This document shows, piece after piece, positions 1 to 8,398 of a stretch of 64,000 nt of DNA. Numbering within the stretch: the stretch's first letter is position 1; the number at the start of each line of letters is the position of its first letter. This DNA is from Saccharomycopsis phalli (lineage: Eukaryota > Ascomycota > Saccharomycetes > Ascoideales > Saccharomycopsidaceae), in assembly GCA_020342235.1 (NCBI GenBank), contig CP073214.1:496001-560000 (forward strand), read 5' to 3'. Below the pieces are notes generated by a model. It did not search any database. It was not told the origin of the DNA and worked only from the letters and a program-made list of their open reading frames with translations. The translations under genes were made by a program, and so were the position numbers.

Positions 1-896
1 ATATCGCTGACGCGATGATGCTTCGCCGATTGGTCCAGACTACACTTTCACCTAGTCACGGGCTCATACTATTTGCAACGTCGAACCGAGAGCCGAATGA
101 CTTGTACATTAACGGTATTCAGAGAGACTCGTTTATTCCTGCAATAAAATTACTTGAAACGAGAACCAGAGTGGTTCATTTAAACTCTCCAATAGACTAC
201 CGTCGAGTAGAGAAGCCGGTATCGTCAGTCTACTTTTCTCCAGTTGCAGGAAAAACATATTCCGAATCAAAAACTGACCGACAGGAACACATTGACCAGT
301 GGTTCAAATATTTTACCCAGAAAGATAACCATGACGTGATATTGAACGATCGGATCAAGATATGGGGAAGAGACTTGGTGGTTCCGATTGGCATTCCAAA
401 CATCATTGCGCAATTCACTTTTGAGGAGTTGTGTGCACGTCCGTTGAGTGCTGGAGATTATTTGGCATTGACAAGTCACTACAAGAGTTTTATAATCACC
501 GATATTCCATACTTAACTATTAATGTTAGAGACCAGATACGAAGATTTATTACCTTTCTAGACGCTGCCTACAATAACCACTGCAAATTGGCGACTACTG
601 GTGCCGACCAGTTCAGTCGTTTATTTGTTGAACCGAAGTATTTGCAGGATAATTACACGTTAAAGAAAGATATCGAAATAACAGATGATACTGACCACCA
701 GAGCCCGGAGGATAAACAAAGAACACAGAATTTAGAACACGAGATAAAGAGAAAATTAGGAGACAAGATAGACCAGTCATTATTAGACCAGGGTAGCAAA
801 ATGTTTCTGGTAGACGAGGAGAGGTTTGCATTCGTCCGTGCCTTGTCCAGATTGGCGCAGATGAGTACAACTGACTGGATAAAGTACGGATATTGA
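1..896 (+). CDS. AFG1: AFG1-family mitochondrial AAA ATPase, 3' part
   Basis: C-terminal part of a P-loop ATPase of the AFG1/LACE1 (ZapE-like) family, a mitochondrial inner-membrane protein linked to turnover of mitochondrially encoded complex IV subunits. The frame is open to the left edge (I-A-D-A before the first visible Met at 15), so the 5' end lies outside the window. Visible family marks are the sensor segment ATSNREPNDLY, the following FIPAIKLL helix, and the C-terminal block DEERFAFVRALSRL near residue 275 of the visible part. The Walker motifs must lie upstream. An in-frame CTG at 807-809 falls where relatives have Thr or Ser (FTG/FSG before DE), which fits CTG read as Ser. COX17 follows on the same strand after about 0.8 kb. 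Confidence 0.9.
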   Translation, partial: IADAMMLRRLVQTTLSPSHGLILFATSNREPNDLYINGIQRDSFIPAIKLLETRTRVVHLNSPIDYRRVEKPVSSVYFSPVAGKTYSESKTDRQEHIDQWFKYFTQKDNHDVILNDRIKIWGRDLVVPIGIPNIIAQFTFEELCARPLSAGDYLALTSHYKSFIITDIPYLTINVRDQIRRFITFLDAAYNNHCKLATTGADQFSRLFVEPKYLQDNYTLKKDIEITDDTDHQSPEDKQRTQNLEHEIKRKLGDKIDQSLLDQGSKMFLVDEERFAFVRALSRLAQMSTTDWIKYGY

Positions 897-1690
897 TAGA
901 TCACCAATACATAATTTCCCGGTACCGTAGTTCATGATCTTATAGTCACGGATTTTATGAAATATTCACGGTTGTAAGTGGTTCAATGTGATTACACTGA
1001 CATGTGACAAAGAATATCGGCCTTAGTAATAGGGTGCACATCATTCGAAACTATGTTTTGAGTAGCGGTCCTAAAAAAGACTACACCCTTTAAAACAAAC
1101 CGTATTAGCTGTATAAACCAAAATTGTCTATTGGTGGCTATTCCATATACTTTTATGAATTAGCTACCTCAATATTACAACAGAGCCTAACATGCACCAG
1201 TTACGCAGTCTATTGAAACCCGACCAACGCCTATAAGTGTATTAATCCACATGGCCAGTTTTATTACTAATATCGACAACAGAAAAAGACCCGGCTCAAA
1301 ACAAGAGCGGATACAGCTGGTTTATCTAAGGACACCAGAAAATATGATTACATTGGAAGAGCCGCAAGGGCCGATGTTTTCAAAAAGTTAGCAGCAATTC
1401 TGTCAATGCAATGGCCAGTACTAAGCTTATTATCCACCACAAGAATCACATAGCTTCTTGAAGTGAGTAGACAAGTAGCCAAAAAGCGGCTATTTCCGGC
1501 TTCCCATCAGCGAGTCATTTACAACAATGAGTCAAAATTTTAGTTAATGAAATACACGGCGTCCACAGAATAGTAGCATCACTAATACCTTGGGATTCAA
1601 CGCACCGACACTATAATGCTTCAAGTTACCCGACTCACATGCCATTGGAGCTGAAATTTCATTAGTAATCTGATATATACAACAATTTAA
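897..1690. other. Intergenic, AFG1 to COX17
   Basis: About 790 bp without a recognisable gene. It should hold the AFG1 terminator and the COX17 promoter. A 46-codon ORF at 1251-1391 has no recognisable features. No tRNA B-box was seen. Confidence 0.5.
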
Positions 1691-1864
1691 ATGGCGGAAC
1701 CTGCTGCTTGCGAAATCAACAAACCAAAGCCTTGCTGTGTTTGTAAAGAAGAGAAATCCGTAAGGGATGAATGTCTATTGATAAATGGGCAGGACTCGGG
1801 CAAGTGTGACTCTTTAATCAGCTCCTACAAGACTTGCATGAAGGGCTATGGATTTAGCATCTAG
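1691..1864 (+). CDS. COX17: Copper chaperone for cytochrome c oxidase, Cox17
   Basis: 57-residue intermembrane-space protein that hands copper to Sco1 and Cox11 for cytochrome c oxidase assembly. The sequence carries the family signature in order: KPKPCCVCK with the copper-binding Cys pair, then a twin CX9C arrangement (CKEEKSVRDEC and CDSLISSYKTC) separated by the conserved block LINGQDSGK, and the ending CMKGYGF. Yeast Cox17 is 69 residues, so this copy is slightly shorter at the N terminus. The start is the only ATG in frame that leaves a complete protein. No intron is needed. It lies between AFG1 and HUT1 on the same strand, 190 bp before HUT1. The identification rests on nearly residue-by-residue agreement in the Cys-rich core. 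Confidence 0.95.
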   Translation: MAEPAACEINKPKPCCVCKEEKSVRDECLLINGQDSGKCDSLISSYKTCMKGYGFSI

Positions 1865-2054
1865 AGGATTATTCTTTGTCAATAGGCACCAGTGTAAATA
1901 GGGTATTCTTACTATACCATGACCATAAATAGAATCAAAATACGTTTCATTATAAATGGCACACATTCTTAGTGTAAGCGAATGCATAATCGTGTAGTCT
2001 CGCAGATTTGCACTGTGTATTTTTTGTTAGATTTCGATTGACTTTTTGTACAAC

Positions 2055-3074
2055 ATGGCACAACCACAATCTAACAAGCCCGGACTTGTCACCTTAGTAT
2101 GGTGTGTATGTGGTATATATTTACCTTTCTTGTCCTGGTCATATTTCCATGAAAGCATTATTGCAGCAAGATATGATGGTATGAAATTTCTGGCGCCACT
2201 CTTTATTCAACTTGTTCAGAACTTTTTTGCATGTGTGTTTGGGTGGGCTTACTTGTACTACAAGCAGCCACAGGGGACCAGCGTGTTGCAATTTAACCGC
2301 TCCTTATACAAATTTTTCAGCAATAAATCGTTATTGTATGCCCTTATAACCATCTCACTAACCCAGTCGTTGGCAGGCCCAATTGGGAACAGTTCGTTGA
2401 ACTACATAGACTTTGTGACTTACTTGTTAGCAAAGTCCTGCAAATTGATTCCTGTCTTGATAATTCACACATTCTATTATAAGAGACGATTTCCTGCTCT
2501 GAAATATTTCTTAGCCATGCTAATCACCCTTGGCGTATTTCTTTTCTCGTATAAGAAAAAATCAGCCACCGCTTCCAATTCTGGAGGCAGTATGATTACA
2601 GGCATTGGGTATCTTTTTGTGTCGTTACTTCTTGACGGAATAACCAATGCCTCACAAGATGAATTATTTAAGAAGTTCAAAACTATCACCGGTATTCACG
2701 TAATGATTGCCCTAAACTTTATCTCATTTTTTTTGGTTTTGGTATACTCCACGGTTTTCACGGGCCAATTAGCGTATGCATTGGACTTTGTTTGGAAGTA
2801 TCCAGATTTATTCTACTTCAAAATATTAGGATATACTGTTTGTGGGTCTCTTGGTCAAATATTTATATTTCAAACATTGGAATACTTCAATTCTTTGATA
2901 CTAATTACCATCAACGTCACTCGAAAAATGGCCTCTATGATTCTAAGTTTGGTCCTATTTAATCATCCATTATCAACAATGAAATCTGTGGGTATTTTTT
3001 TGGTATTTTTCGCCATTGGCTTGGAATCTTTCCTAAAATTCACTCAGAAGTCTACCAAAGTCAAAAGCAGCTAG
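2055..3074 (+). CDS. HUT1: UDP-galactose/UDP-glucose transporter homologue Hut1
   Basis: Multi-spanning nucleotide-sugar transporter (SLC35B1 family), an ER membrane protein proposed to supply the ER lumen. The 339-residue length matches the family (S. cerevisiae Hut1, 339). Conserved segments visible are the N-terminal GIYLPFLSWSYFHE helix, SLTQSLAGPIGNSSLNYIDF, LLAKSCKLIPVLIIH, LLLDGITNASQDE, CGSLGQIFIFQTLEYF and the C-terminal VTRKMASMILSLVLF block. The start is the ATG at 2055; a TTG three codons upstream is not taken as a start. The TAG stop (3072-3074) is directly followed by the complementary TAG of ESC1, so the two 3' ends must overlap as transcripts. A CTG in RFPALKYF lies where S. 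cerevisiae has Ser. Confidence 0.92.
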   Translation: MAQPQSNKPGLVTLVWCVCGIYLPFLSWSYFHESIIAARYDGMKFLAPLFIQLVQNFFACVFGWAYLYYKQPQGTSVLQFNRSLYKFFSNKSLLYALITISLTQSLAGPIGNSSLNYIDFVTYLLAKSCKLIPVLIIHTFYYKRRFPALKYFLAMLITLGVFLFSYKKKSATASNSGGSMITGIGYLFVSLLLDGITNASQDELFKKFKTITGIHVMIALNFISFFLVLVYSTVFTGQLAYALDFVWKYPDLFYFKILGYTVCGSLGQIFIFQTLEYFNSLILITINVTRKMASMILSLVLFNHPLSTMKSVGIFLVFFAIGLESFLKFTQKSTKVKSS

Positions 3075-6000
3075 CTAGCCTCTTCTTTTGCCTCTTTTAG
3101 AACGTGATTTTTTTGGGGAATTATTCTCAATGATTAACTCCTTGATGGCCTTTGTGGTTTTAATATTCCCGTTCTCGATATCCTGCATCAATTTATTTTC
3201 AAGCTCCTTATCACGTTCATCTGCGTCTCCTACTATTCTCCCACTTCTAGTTTGCATGAATATATGATCATTGTTCACCTTTTTAAAATCAACATCTTTC
3301 GCCAATCTTCTCTTTGGACTAGCATTGGATCTTCTTCTCTTATTTGGCAGAAGATTAGTGTCTGGCGTTTGAATTATATCGCCTCCACTATAAAAATCCG
3401 GCCTCTTACGAACTCTTTCAAGTCGCTGAGAAATTGGTGTGGTTTTTAGTGATACTTTTTCAACTTTACCTCGCACGTCTCTCGTTTTCTTTGGGGTCTT
3501 GTAATTGTTTTGTGCCGGCAAGTCAGATGTAAAAGTCAGTTCCTTAACCTTTCGACTCTCAAGTTCAGACTCTTGTTCTGAGATATCCTTTGTGTACTCT
3601 TCGTCAGCATCCTCTTCAATTTTATCAACCAAATCAGTTTCTATTACCTCCTCATCTACTTGTCTCTTAATTATCTTAGCATCCTCATATTCTTTTTCTT
3701 CATCAATATCATCATTATCAACATTATCTTCTTTTTCTTCACCAGCATCAGAATTGTTAGCAACATCATCGCTTTCCTCCTCTTCCACTTCATCAACATC
3801 AACATCAACAACATTTTCTTCCTCTTCATTTTCATCTTCTTCATTTTCACCTTCATCATCAATATTATCAACGTTATCTTCTTCCACTTCTTCTTCACCA
3901 GAATAATCAACATTATCTTCTTTTTCCTCACCACCATTAGAACCGTCAACAACATCATCGCTTTCTTCCTCTTTATCAACATCAACATTAACATTAACCT
4001 TAACATTTTCTTCTTCCTCTTTATCAACATCAACATCAACATTAACATCAACATCAACATTAACATTAACATTTTCTTCTTCTTCTTTTTCATCAATATC
4101 AACATTATCAACGTTATCTTCTTTTTCCTCACGAGCATCAGAATTACTAACAATAACATCGCTTTCTTCTTCTTCTTCTTCTTCTTCTTCTTCTTCTTCT
4201 TCCTCATCTTCCTCTTCATCAACATTGATATTATCATTGTCGTCTTCTTCGTGTTCTTCTTTTCGCTCTTCTATCTCAACTAATCTTTCCACCACCTGTT
4301 CATAATCTCCTTTTTCACCATACTCATCATTGTGTCTTACTGAGTCTTCTGTTATCTGTTCAAATTCTTCAACGCGCTTCCCATCTCCATTTTCCTCTTG
4401 TTCACGTTTCCCCGCTGATCCAGATTCATCTTCATTTTGTTCCTCATGTTGACCTTGTTCCTGGTTAACTTTTCCACTATAGTCTGGATAATCATCTTGA
4501 TCATCAACTTCTATATCTTCATCCCTTGCATGATGTTCTCGTCTTTTATCATCATCTCCCATATTCTCATCAGATATAATGGAAATATTAACAGTATTAT
4601 CACATCGATTATGATCATCCAACTTCCCGATCTCTCGGCCTTCCAATTCTTTTTCAATTTTCTCTAAATCAACTATATTATCACCAAACTGGAACCATGA
4701 AAATAACCTTCTTATTGGGTTATTTGATCTCTTTGTAAATAATTTCTTACCAAAATCATCATTTCCAATTTCCTCTCCTTCAAAACTAACTCTCCCATCA
4801 AAGGTCTCTTTAGTACTGTTCCCTGAACTAACCTGTTGCAAAGAATCACTGTCTTCTTCAATATTCCGAAAGGTAGGATCATTCGATGAGTCTGGAACCA
4901 ATCCATTGTTCTCAGAAGGTTTGCTATGTTTAGTGGAAATGGAGTCAGTGCTTTCAGTGAATAAAATTTCCTGTTTTCTCAGTTCCTCTAACTCATCATC
5001 CTTGGAAATACCTTCCCCTTCCAAATTAGAATCTTGTGACGGAGAATCTATTATAACACCAACAAATGAAGCCTCTTCAACTGCCCTAATTGGTTCATCT
5101 GCTTCAATCTGGTTCACTGTATTTTCGGAACTGTCAGTGACATGGCTTGAACTATTACCTTCAGCTAATGCTTTATCATCATGATGGTATAAATTCTCTT
5201 CTACTTCTGCTTCTGCTGAACTTTCACTGTCATTATTTTCACCTTCAACGGTATTATTCTGGTTCCAGTTAGACCAGTATCCCAATAAAGTCTTTAATCT
5301 TTTATAAGCTCCAGATTCGCCATACTCTGATTGTCTTTTCTTCTTGTTGCCTTCTTTACCAATATTAAGGTCTTTATAAGATTCCGCCATTTGTTTATCT
5401 GCATCAGATGCATTATCAGAAGATTTTTCTTCTTCTTCTTCTTCTTCTTCTTCTTCTTCTTCTTCTTCTTCTTCTTCTTCTTGTTTAAAGCTAGATTCAT
5501 TCTCGGCGCCTTGATATTTCTTTTCAGTCAAATTAATTTCGGATGACAGGGCATTTTCTTGATACCTATGCTCTATAGATTCTGTGCTTGTTACATTAAC
5601 AGAAGAATGATAATGGTTCACAGAAGAACCACCACTATCTTCCAAACCAGCTTCAAAAGATCCAGCGCCGTTTTCCTTGTCAATTCCCGCATTATTTTCA
5701 TATTCAGAGTCTTGACCGACTTCCAGCTGTGCTATACCTAAGAAGTCGCTATTGGCTTCATTTGCGGTTCTTACCTCATTAACGACATTGTTCATACTGG
5801 AGTCATACGCTGTGTTAAAAATCTCAGAATTATCTGGCAGAAATACCTCAGTGTCGCCCTCTGATTTATCAACTACTGACACTCTGGTAGTCTCCACCGA
5901 TTCCACTGCTTCATTACCTTCCAATACTGCATTTTCATTTATGCTAATGGCAGTTTCGAATTCATCTATTGATACATTATCATTTTCTTTATGAATGCGC

Positions 6001-8324
6001 CGAATTTGCGTAATTTCCGCTTCATTTAAACTAATAATCGAAGACTCAGGATGAAACAGTTCATTAACAGCGTTCAAGACCGAAGCAGAGTCAATAATAA
6101 TCCCAGCTTCCTGATCAATAGGCTCATCTAAAAATGTCTTGTTTCCAAGAATATTCTCCGTCAAATGAGCAAAAGCTTCATTATCATTTTCTTGGTTCTT
6201 TTCAATGATGCGCAGTGTACCTCCAATAGAAGTGTAATTAGCTGTAACATATCCATCCAGATCTCTAAGCGACCCATCACTGGTCTCTGATAGCGCTTTG
6301 ATTGGATCAGTTGGCGCATTCACATGATAATCATGGACTGCCACAGATTCATCAAATCTCACTGTCTTCTCATGTCTCAAGGAATCTTCTATACTCTCGG
6401 TGGCTAAAACATTGCCCTGTATTGTAGTACTGTTAGCCGTTTCAAAGGCATTAGCTATTTCGGTTTCATTATTTGCCCCATTGAAAGTGCTATTTTCAGC
6501 AGGTATACCACATTCAGTAAATTCAGAACCAACATTTCTATTAATACTGTGAGTAGCCTGGTGATCAGTTTCCCCTTCTTCCAAATCATCATGGTCAAAA
6601 TTTTGATTAGCGGTATGAAAATCTGTAATATCCCCATAGCTAAGATCATTGGCTGTCTGAAACTCCGTATAGTCACCATGGCTGATATTGATAGCAGTGT
6701 CAAAGTCCGAGAGTTTATCCTTTCCAGAATCTAAAACTGCCGAAATAGATGTGTTAGAATGACTATCACTATCTGCCTCACTCACAATAATATCTACTGC
6801 CGTCTCGAATTCAACTATAGATGGTAATTCATCCTCATCTTCAATTTCCGAAATTTCAAGAGTAGATCGTGTTTCAGTTATAACATATGACTCCTTAGGC
6901 TCCACTTCAATGTCTTCAATAAGAGGCAGAGTAACCACCTTCTCGAGCTTGATGTCCTCATTTATCCACTCACTAACATAGGGAGTAGACCGCCCTACAT
7001 GCGACTGGGTAATAGTCACAACTTCCTTATTAAATGTGAAAGGGTTAATATTTCCAAAGATACTAGGAGGTTGGGGAGGTGGGGTAGCCTTACGTTCCTC
7101 TTCATCGTCATCGGAGCTCATCTCTAATGCTTGAGTCTTTTCTTCAACACCATTCTCCAATTTCAATCCTACCGTGACCCCAGAAGACTCATTCAGATTC
7201 GACGAATGCCCTTGTTTCTGTATATTATCCAGTGGTTCCTCTAGCACATGCACAGGCAGTTTGTCATTATCAATAGAAAATCCTAATATATCTTCTACTG
7301 GCTTTGCATTTTCAGCGGAGTTGATTTGCAATAGGGCCTTGGCAATTTCCTCTTCTCTATCCATACCAGTATACTCATCACTGTGATATGCTGTAACATA
7401 CTGATCATTGTCGTAACTTTCATCATCATTATCGCCGTCGTCAAAATTTGCGGTAACAAATTGCTCATCATCATATAATATTGTCTCATTAGGCTCTTTA
7501 CCGTCCGCTATGGAAGCATACTGTTCACCGCCGTACGTAATACTATTCGATGGACTGTCAATTATCATTCCAGAAGTTTCATCATTTTCTTCACCTGACT
7601 GAATTAATCCTAAGTCATGTACTGATGGTAGATTATTCTTTAACTCTGTTTGCTCTATTTCCTCAGGTTCTTGTTCTTCATCGTTGTACTGGTACTCACC
7701 TTCGGAATCATCTTCTGCCAGACTGCCACCAGCTTCCAGACGGTAATACTCATCTGATACATCATCATTGTCGTCGTAATAGTTTTCCAGTTCCTCTTCA
7801 TCAGACAAGTTTGTTGGTATTAGCCCAGAGTCAGCGATAATTTTAGAACTATTCGAGTCATTGTCCTCAAACATTACTGGTTCGGATTCTTCCTCTGATA
7901 GAATTTCGACAACTTCCCCTTCTATAGGCAATTCAATACCATTAGAAGTGTTACTGGTGGCCATTTCCCCATTTTCATTTCCGTAGCCATCCTCATTATC
8001 CGTTATTATCTTATCGCTATCAGCCTGCATCAGTCCCAGAGCTTCCAAAAGATTTGCACCATCAATTTTCTGAGAGGATAGAATTTCGCCATTGGGCTGT
8101 AGCAATAATTGACCTAATTTTTCAAATTTCTTAAAATCATCAAGAGATGCATTGCGACTTGCAAACTCTCTTCTCAGCTCGTCACGTTGTATTTCCTCTT
8201 CGAACCGTTCTTCTTGGTCTCGCGATTCCTCTAAGGCGCCCAATGCTTTGGACCTCATTTTATTCATCCACTCAATTATACTATCATCTTCGCGGCTTTT
8301 TTGTTGTATACTTTGCTGACGCAT
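3075..8324 (-). CDS. ESC1: Large acidic nuclear-periphery protein, ESC1 orthologue by synteny
   Basis: 1749-residue, very acidic protein. In S. cerevisiae ESC1 (1658 residues, inner nuclear periphery, telomere silencing and anchoring) sits divergently next to TRS130, exactly as here, and has the same size and composition; the assignment is synteny-based inference. Visible features are an N-terminal segment EWMNKMRSKALGALEES that looks like a conserved amphipathic helix, long Glu/Asp tracts (18 and 13 consecutive Glu encoded by GAA repeats), Asp/Asn/Val alternating stretches near residues 1370-1550, and a basic C terminus with clusters such as KRRR, KKSRSKRGKRRG that could bind DNA or act as an NLS. 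Ten copies of a short motif [FY]-x-T-A are spread through the middle. No enzyme domain is seen. The start ATG is 74 bp from that of TRS130. Confidence 0.7.
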   Translation of the reverse strand: MRQQSIQQKSREDDSIIEWMNKMRSKALGALEESRDQEERFEEEIQRDELRREFASRNASLDDFKKFEKLGQLLLQPNGEILSSQKIDGANLLEALGLMQADSDKIITDNEDGYGNENGEMATSNTSNGIELPIEGEVVEILSEEESEPVMFEDNDSNSSKIIADSGLIPTNLSDEEELENYYDDNDDVSDEYYRLEAGGSLAEDDSEGEYQYNDEEQEPEEIEQTELKNNLPSVHDLGLIQSGEENDETSGMIIDSPSNSITYGGEQYASIADGKEPNETILYDDEQFVTANFDDGDNDDESYDNDQYVTAYHSDEYTGMDREEEIAKALLQINSAENAKPVEDILGFSIDNDKLPVHVLEEPLDNIQKQGHSSNLNESSGVTVGLKLENGVEEKTQALEMSSDDDEEERKATPPPQPPSIFGNINPFTFNKEVVTITQSHVGRSTPYVSEWINEDIKLEKVVTLPLIEDIEVEPKESYVITETRSTLEISEIEDEDELPSIVEFETAVDIIVSEADSDSHSNTSISAVLDSGKDKLSDFDTAINISHGDYTEFQTANDLSYGDITDFHTANQNFDHDDLEEGETDHQATHSINRNVGSEFTECGIPAENSTFNGANNETEIANAFETANSTTIQGNVLATESIEDSLRHEKTVRFDESVAVHDYHVNAPTDPIKALSETSDGSLRDLDGYVTANYTSIGGTLRIIEKNQENDNEAFAHLTENILGNKTFLDEPIDQEAGIIIDSASVLNAVNELFHPESSIISLNEAEITQIRRIHKENDNVSIDEFETAISINENAVLEGNEAVESVETTRVSVVDKSEGDTEVFLPDNSEIFNTAYDSSMNNVVNEVRTANEANSDFLGIAQLEVGQDSEYENNAGIDKENGAGSFEAGLEDSGGSSVNHYHSSVNVTSTESIEHRYQENALSSEINLTEKKYQGAENESSFKQEEEEEEEEEEEEEEEEEEKSSDNASDADKQMAESYKDLNIGKEGNKKKRQSEYGESGAYKRLKTLLGYWSNWNQNNTVEGENNDSESSAEAEVEENLYHHDDKALAEGNSSSHVTDSSENTVNQIEADEPIRAVEEASFVGVIIDSPSQDSNLEGEGISKDDELEELRKQEILFTESTDSISTKHSKPSENNGLVPDSSNDPTFRNIEEDSDSLQQVSSGNSTKETFDGRVSFEGEEIGNDDFGKKLFTKRSNNPIRRLFSWFQFGDNIVDLEKIEKELEGREIGKLDDHNRCDNTVNISIISDENMGDDDKRREHHARDEDIEVDDQDDYPDYSGKVNQEQGQHEEQNEDESGSAGKREQEENGDGKRVEEFEQITEDSVRHNDEYGEKGDYEQVVERLVEIEERKEEHEEDDNDNINVDEEEDEEEEEEEEEEEEEESDVIVSNSDAREEKEDNVDNVDIDEKEEEENVNVNVDVDVNVDVDVDKEEEENVKVNVNVDVDKEEESDDVVDGSNGGEEKEDNVDYSGEEEVEEDNVDNIDDEGENEEDENEEEENVVDVDVDEVEEEESDDVANNSDAGEEKEDNVDNDDIDEEKEYEDAKIIKRQVDEEVIETDLVDKIEEDADEEYTKDISEQESELESRKVKELTFTSDLPAQNNYKTPKKTRDVRGKVEKVSLKTTPISQRLERVRKRPDFYSGGDIIQTPDTNLLPNKRRRSNASPKRRLAKDVDFKKVNNDHIFMQTRSGRIVGDADERDKELENKLMQDIENGNIKTTKAIKELIIENNSPKKSRSKRGKRRG
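3721..4176 (-). repeat. Three degenerate tandem modules inside ESC1
   Basis: A module ending in ESDD..NSDA.EEKEDNVDN is repeated three times, at about 3721-3786, 3910-3975 and 4111-4176 (spacing near 190-200 bp). Each copy is separated by Glu-rich and Val/Asp-alternating filler. This looks like in-frame expansion by tandem duplication followed by drift. Confidence 0.75.
4164..4202. repeat. (TTC)13 microsatellite encoding poly-Glu
   Basis: Thirteen perfect TTC triplets on the + strand, read as GAA (Glu) in ESC1. It is likely length-variable between strains. Confidence 0.95.
5427..5480. repeat. (TTC)18 microsatellite encoding poly-Glu
   Basis: Eighteen perfect TTC triplets on the + strand, read as 18 consecutive Glu in ESC1. 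The purity suggests recent slippage rather than codon selection. Confidence 0.95.
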
Positions 8325-8398
8325 TGTTTATGTTTATACATCAATATTTGGAGGTTTTCTCAAAATGTGGGTTAGTCCGGGCAATCCTGGCATAGAGC

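Noticed and set aside
1251-1391. 46-codon ATG frame between AFG1 and COX17
   Set aside because: Too short, no family features, and composition gives no support beyond chance.
3505-4283. Ser- or Phe/Ile-rich plus-strand frames opposite ESC1
   Set aside because: They are antisense shadows of the GAA/GAT-rich coding repeats, with single-residue bias that follows from the triplet content.
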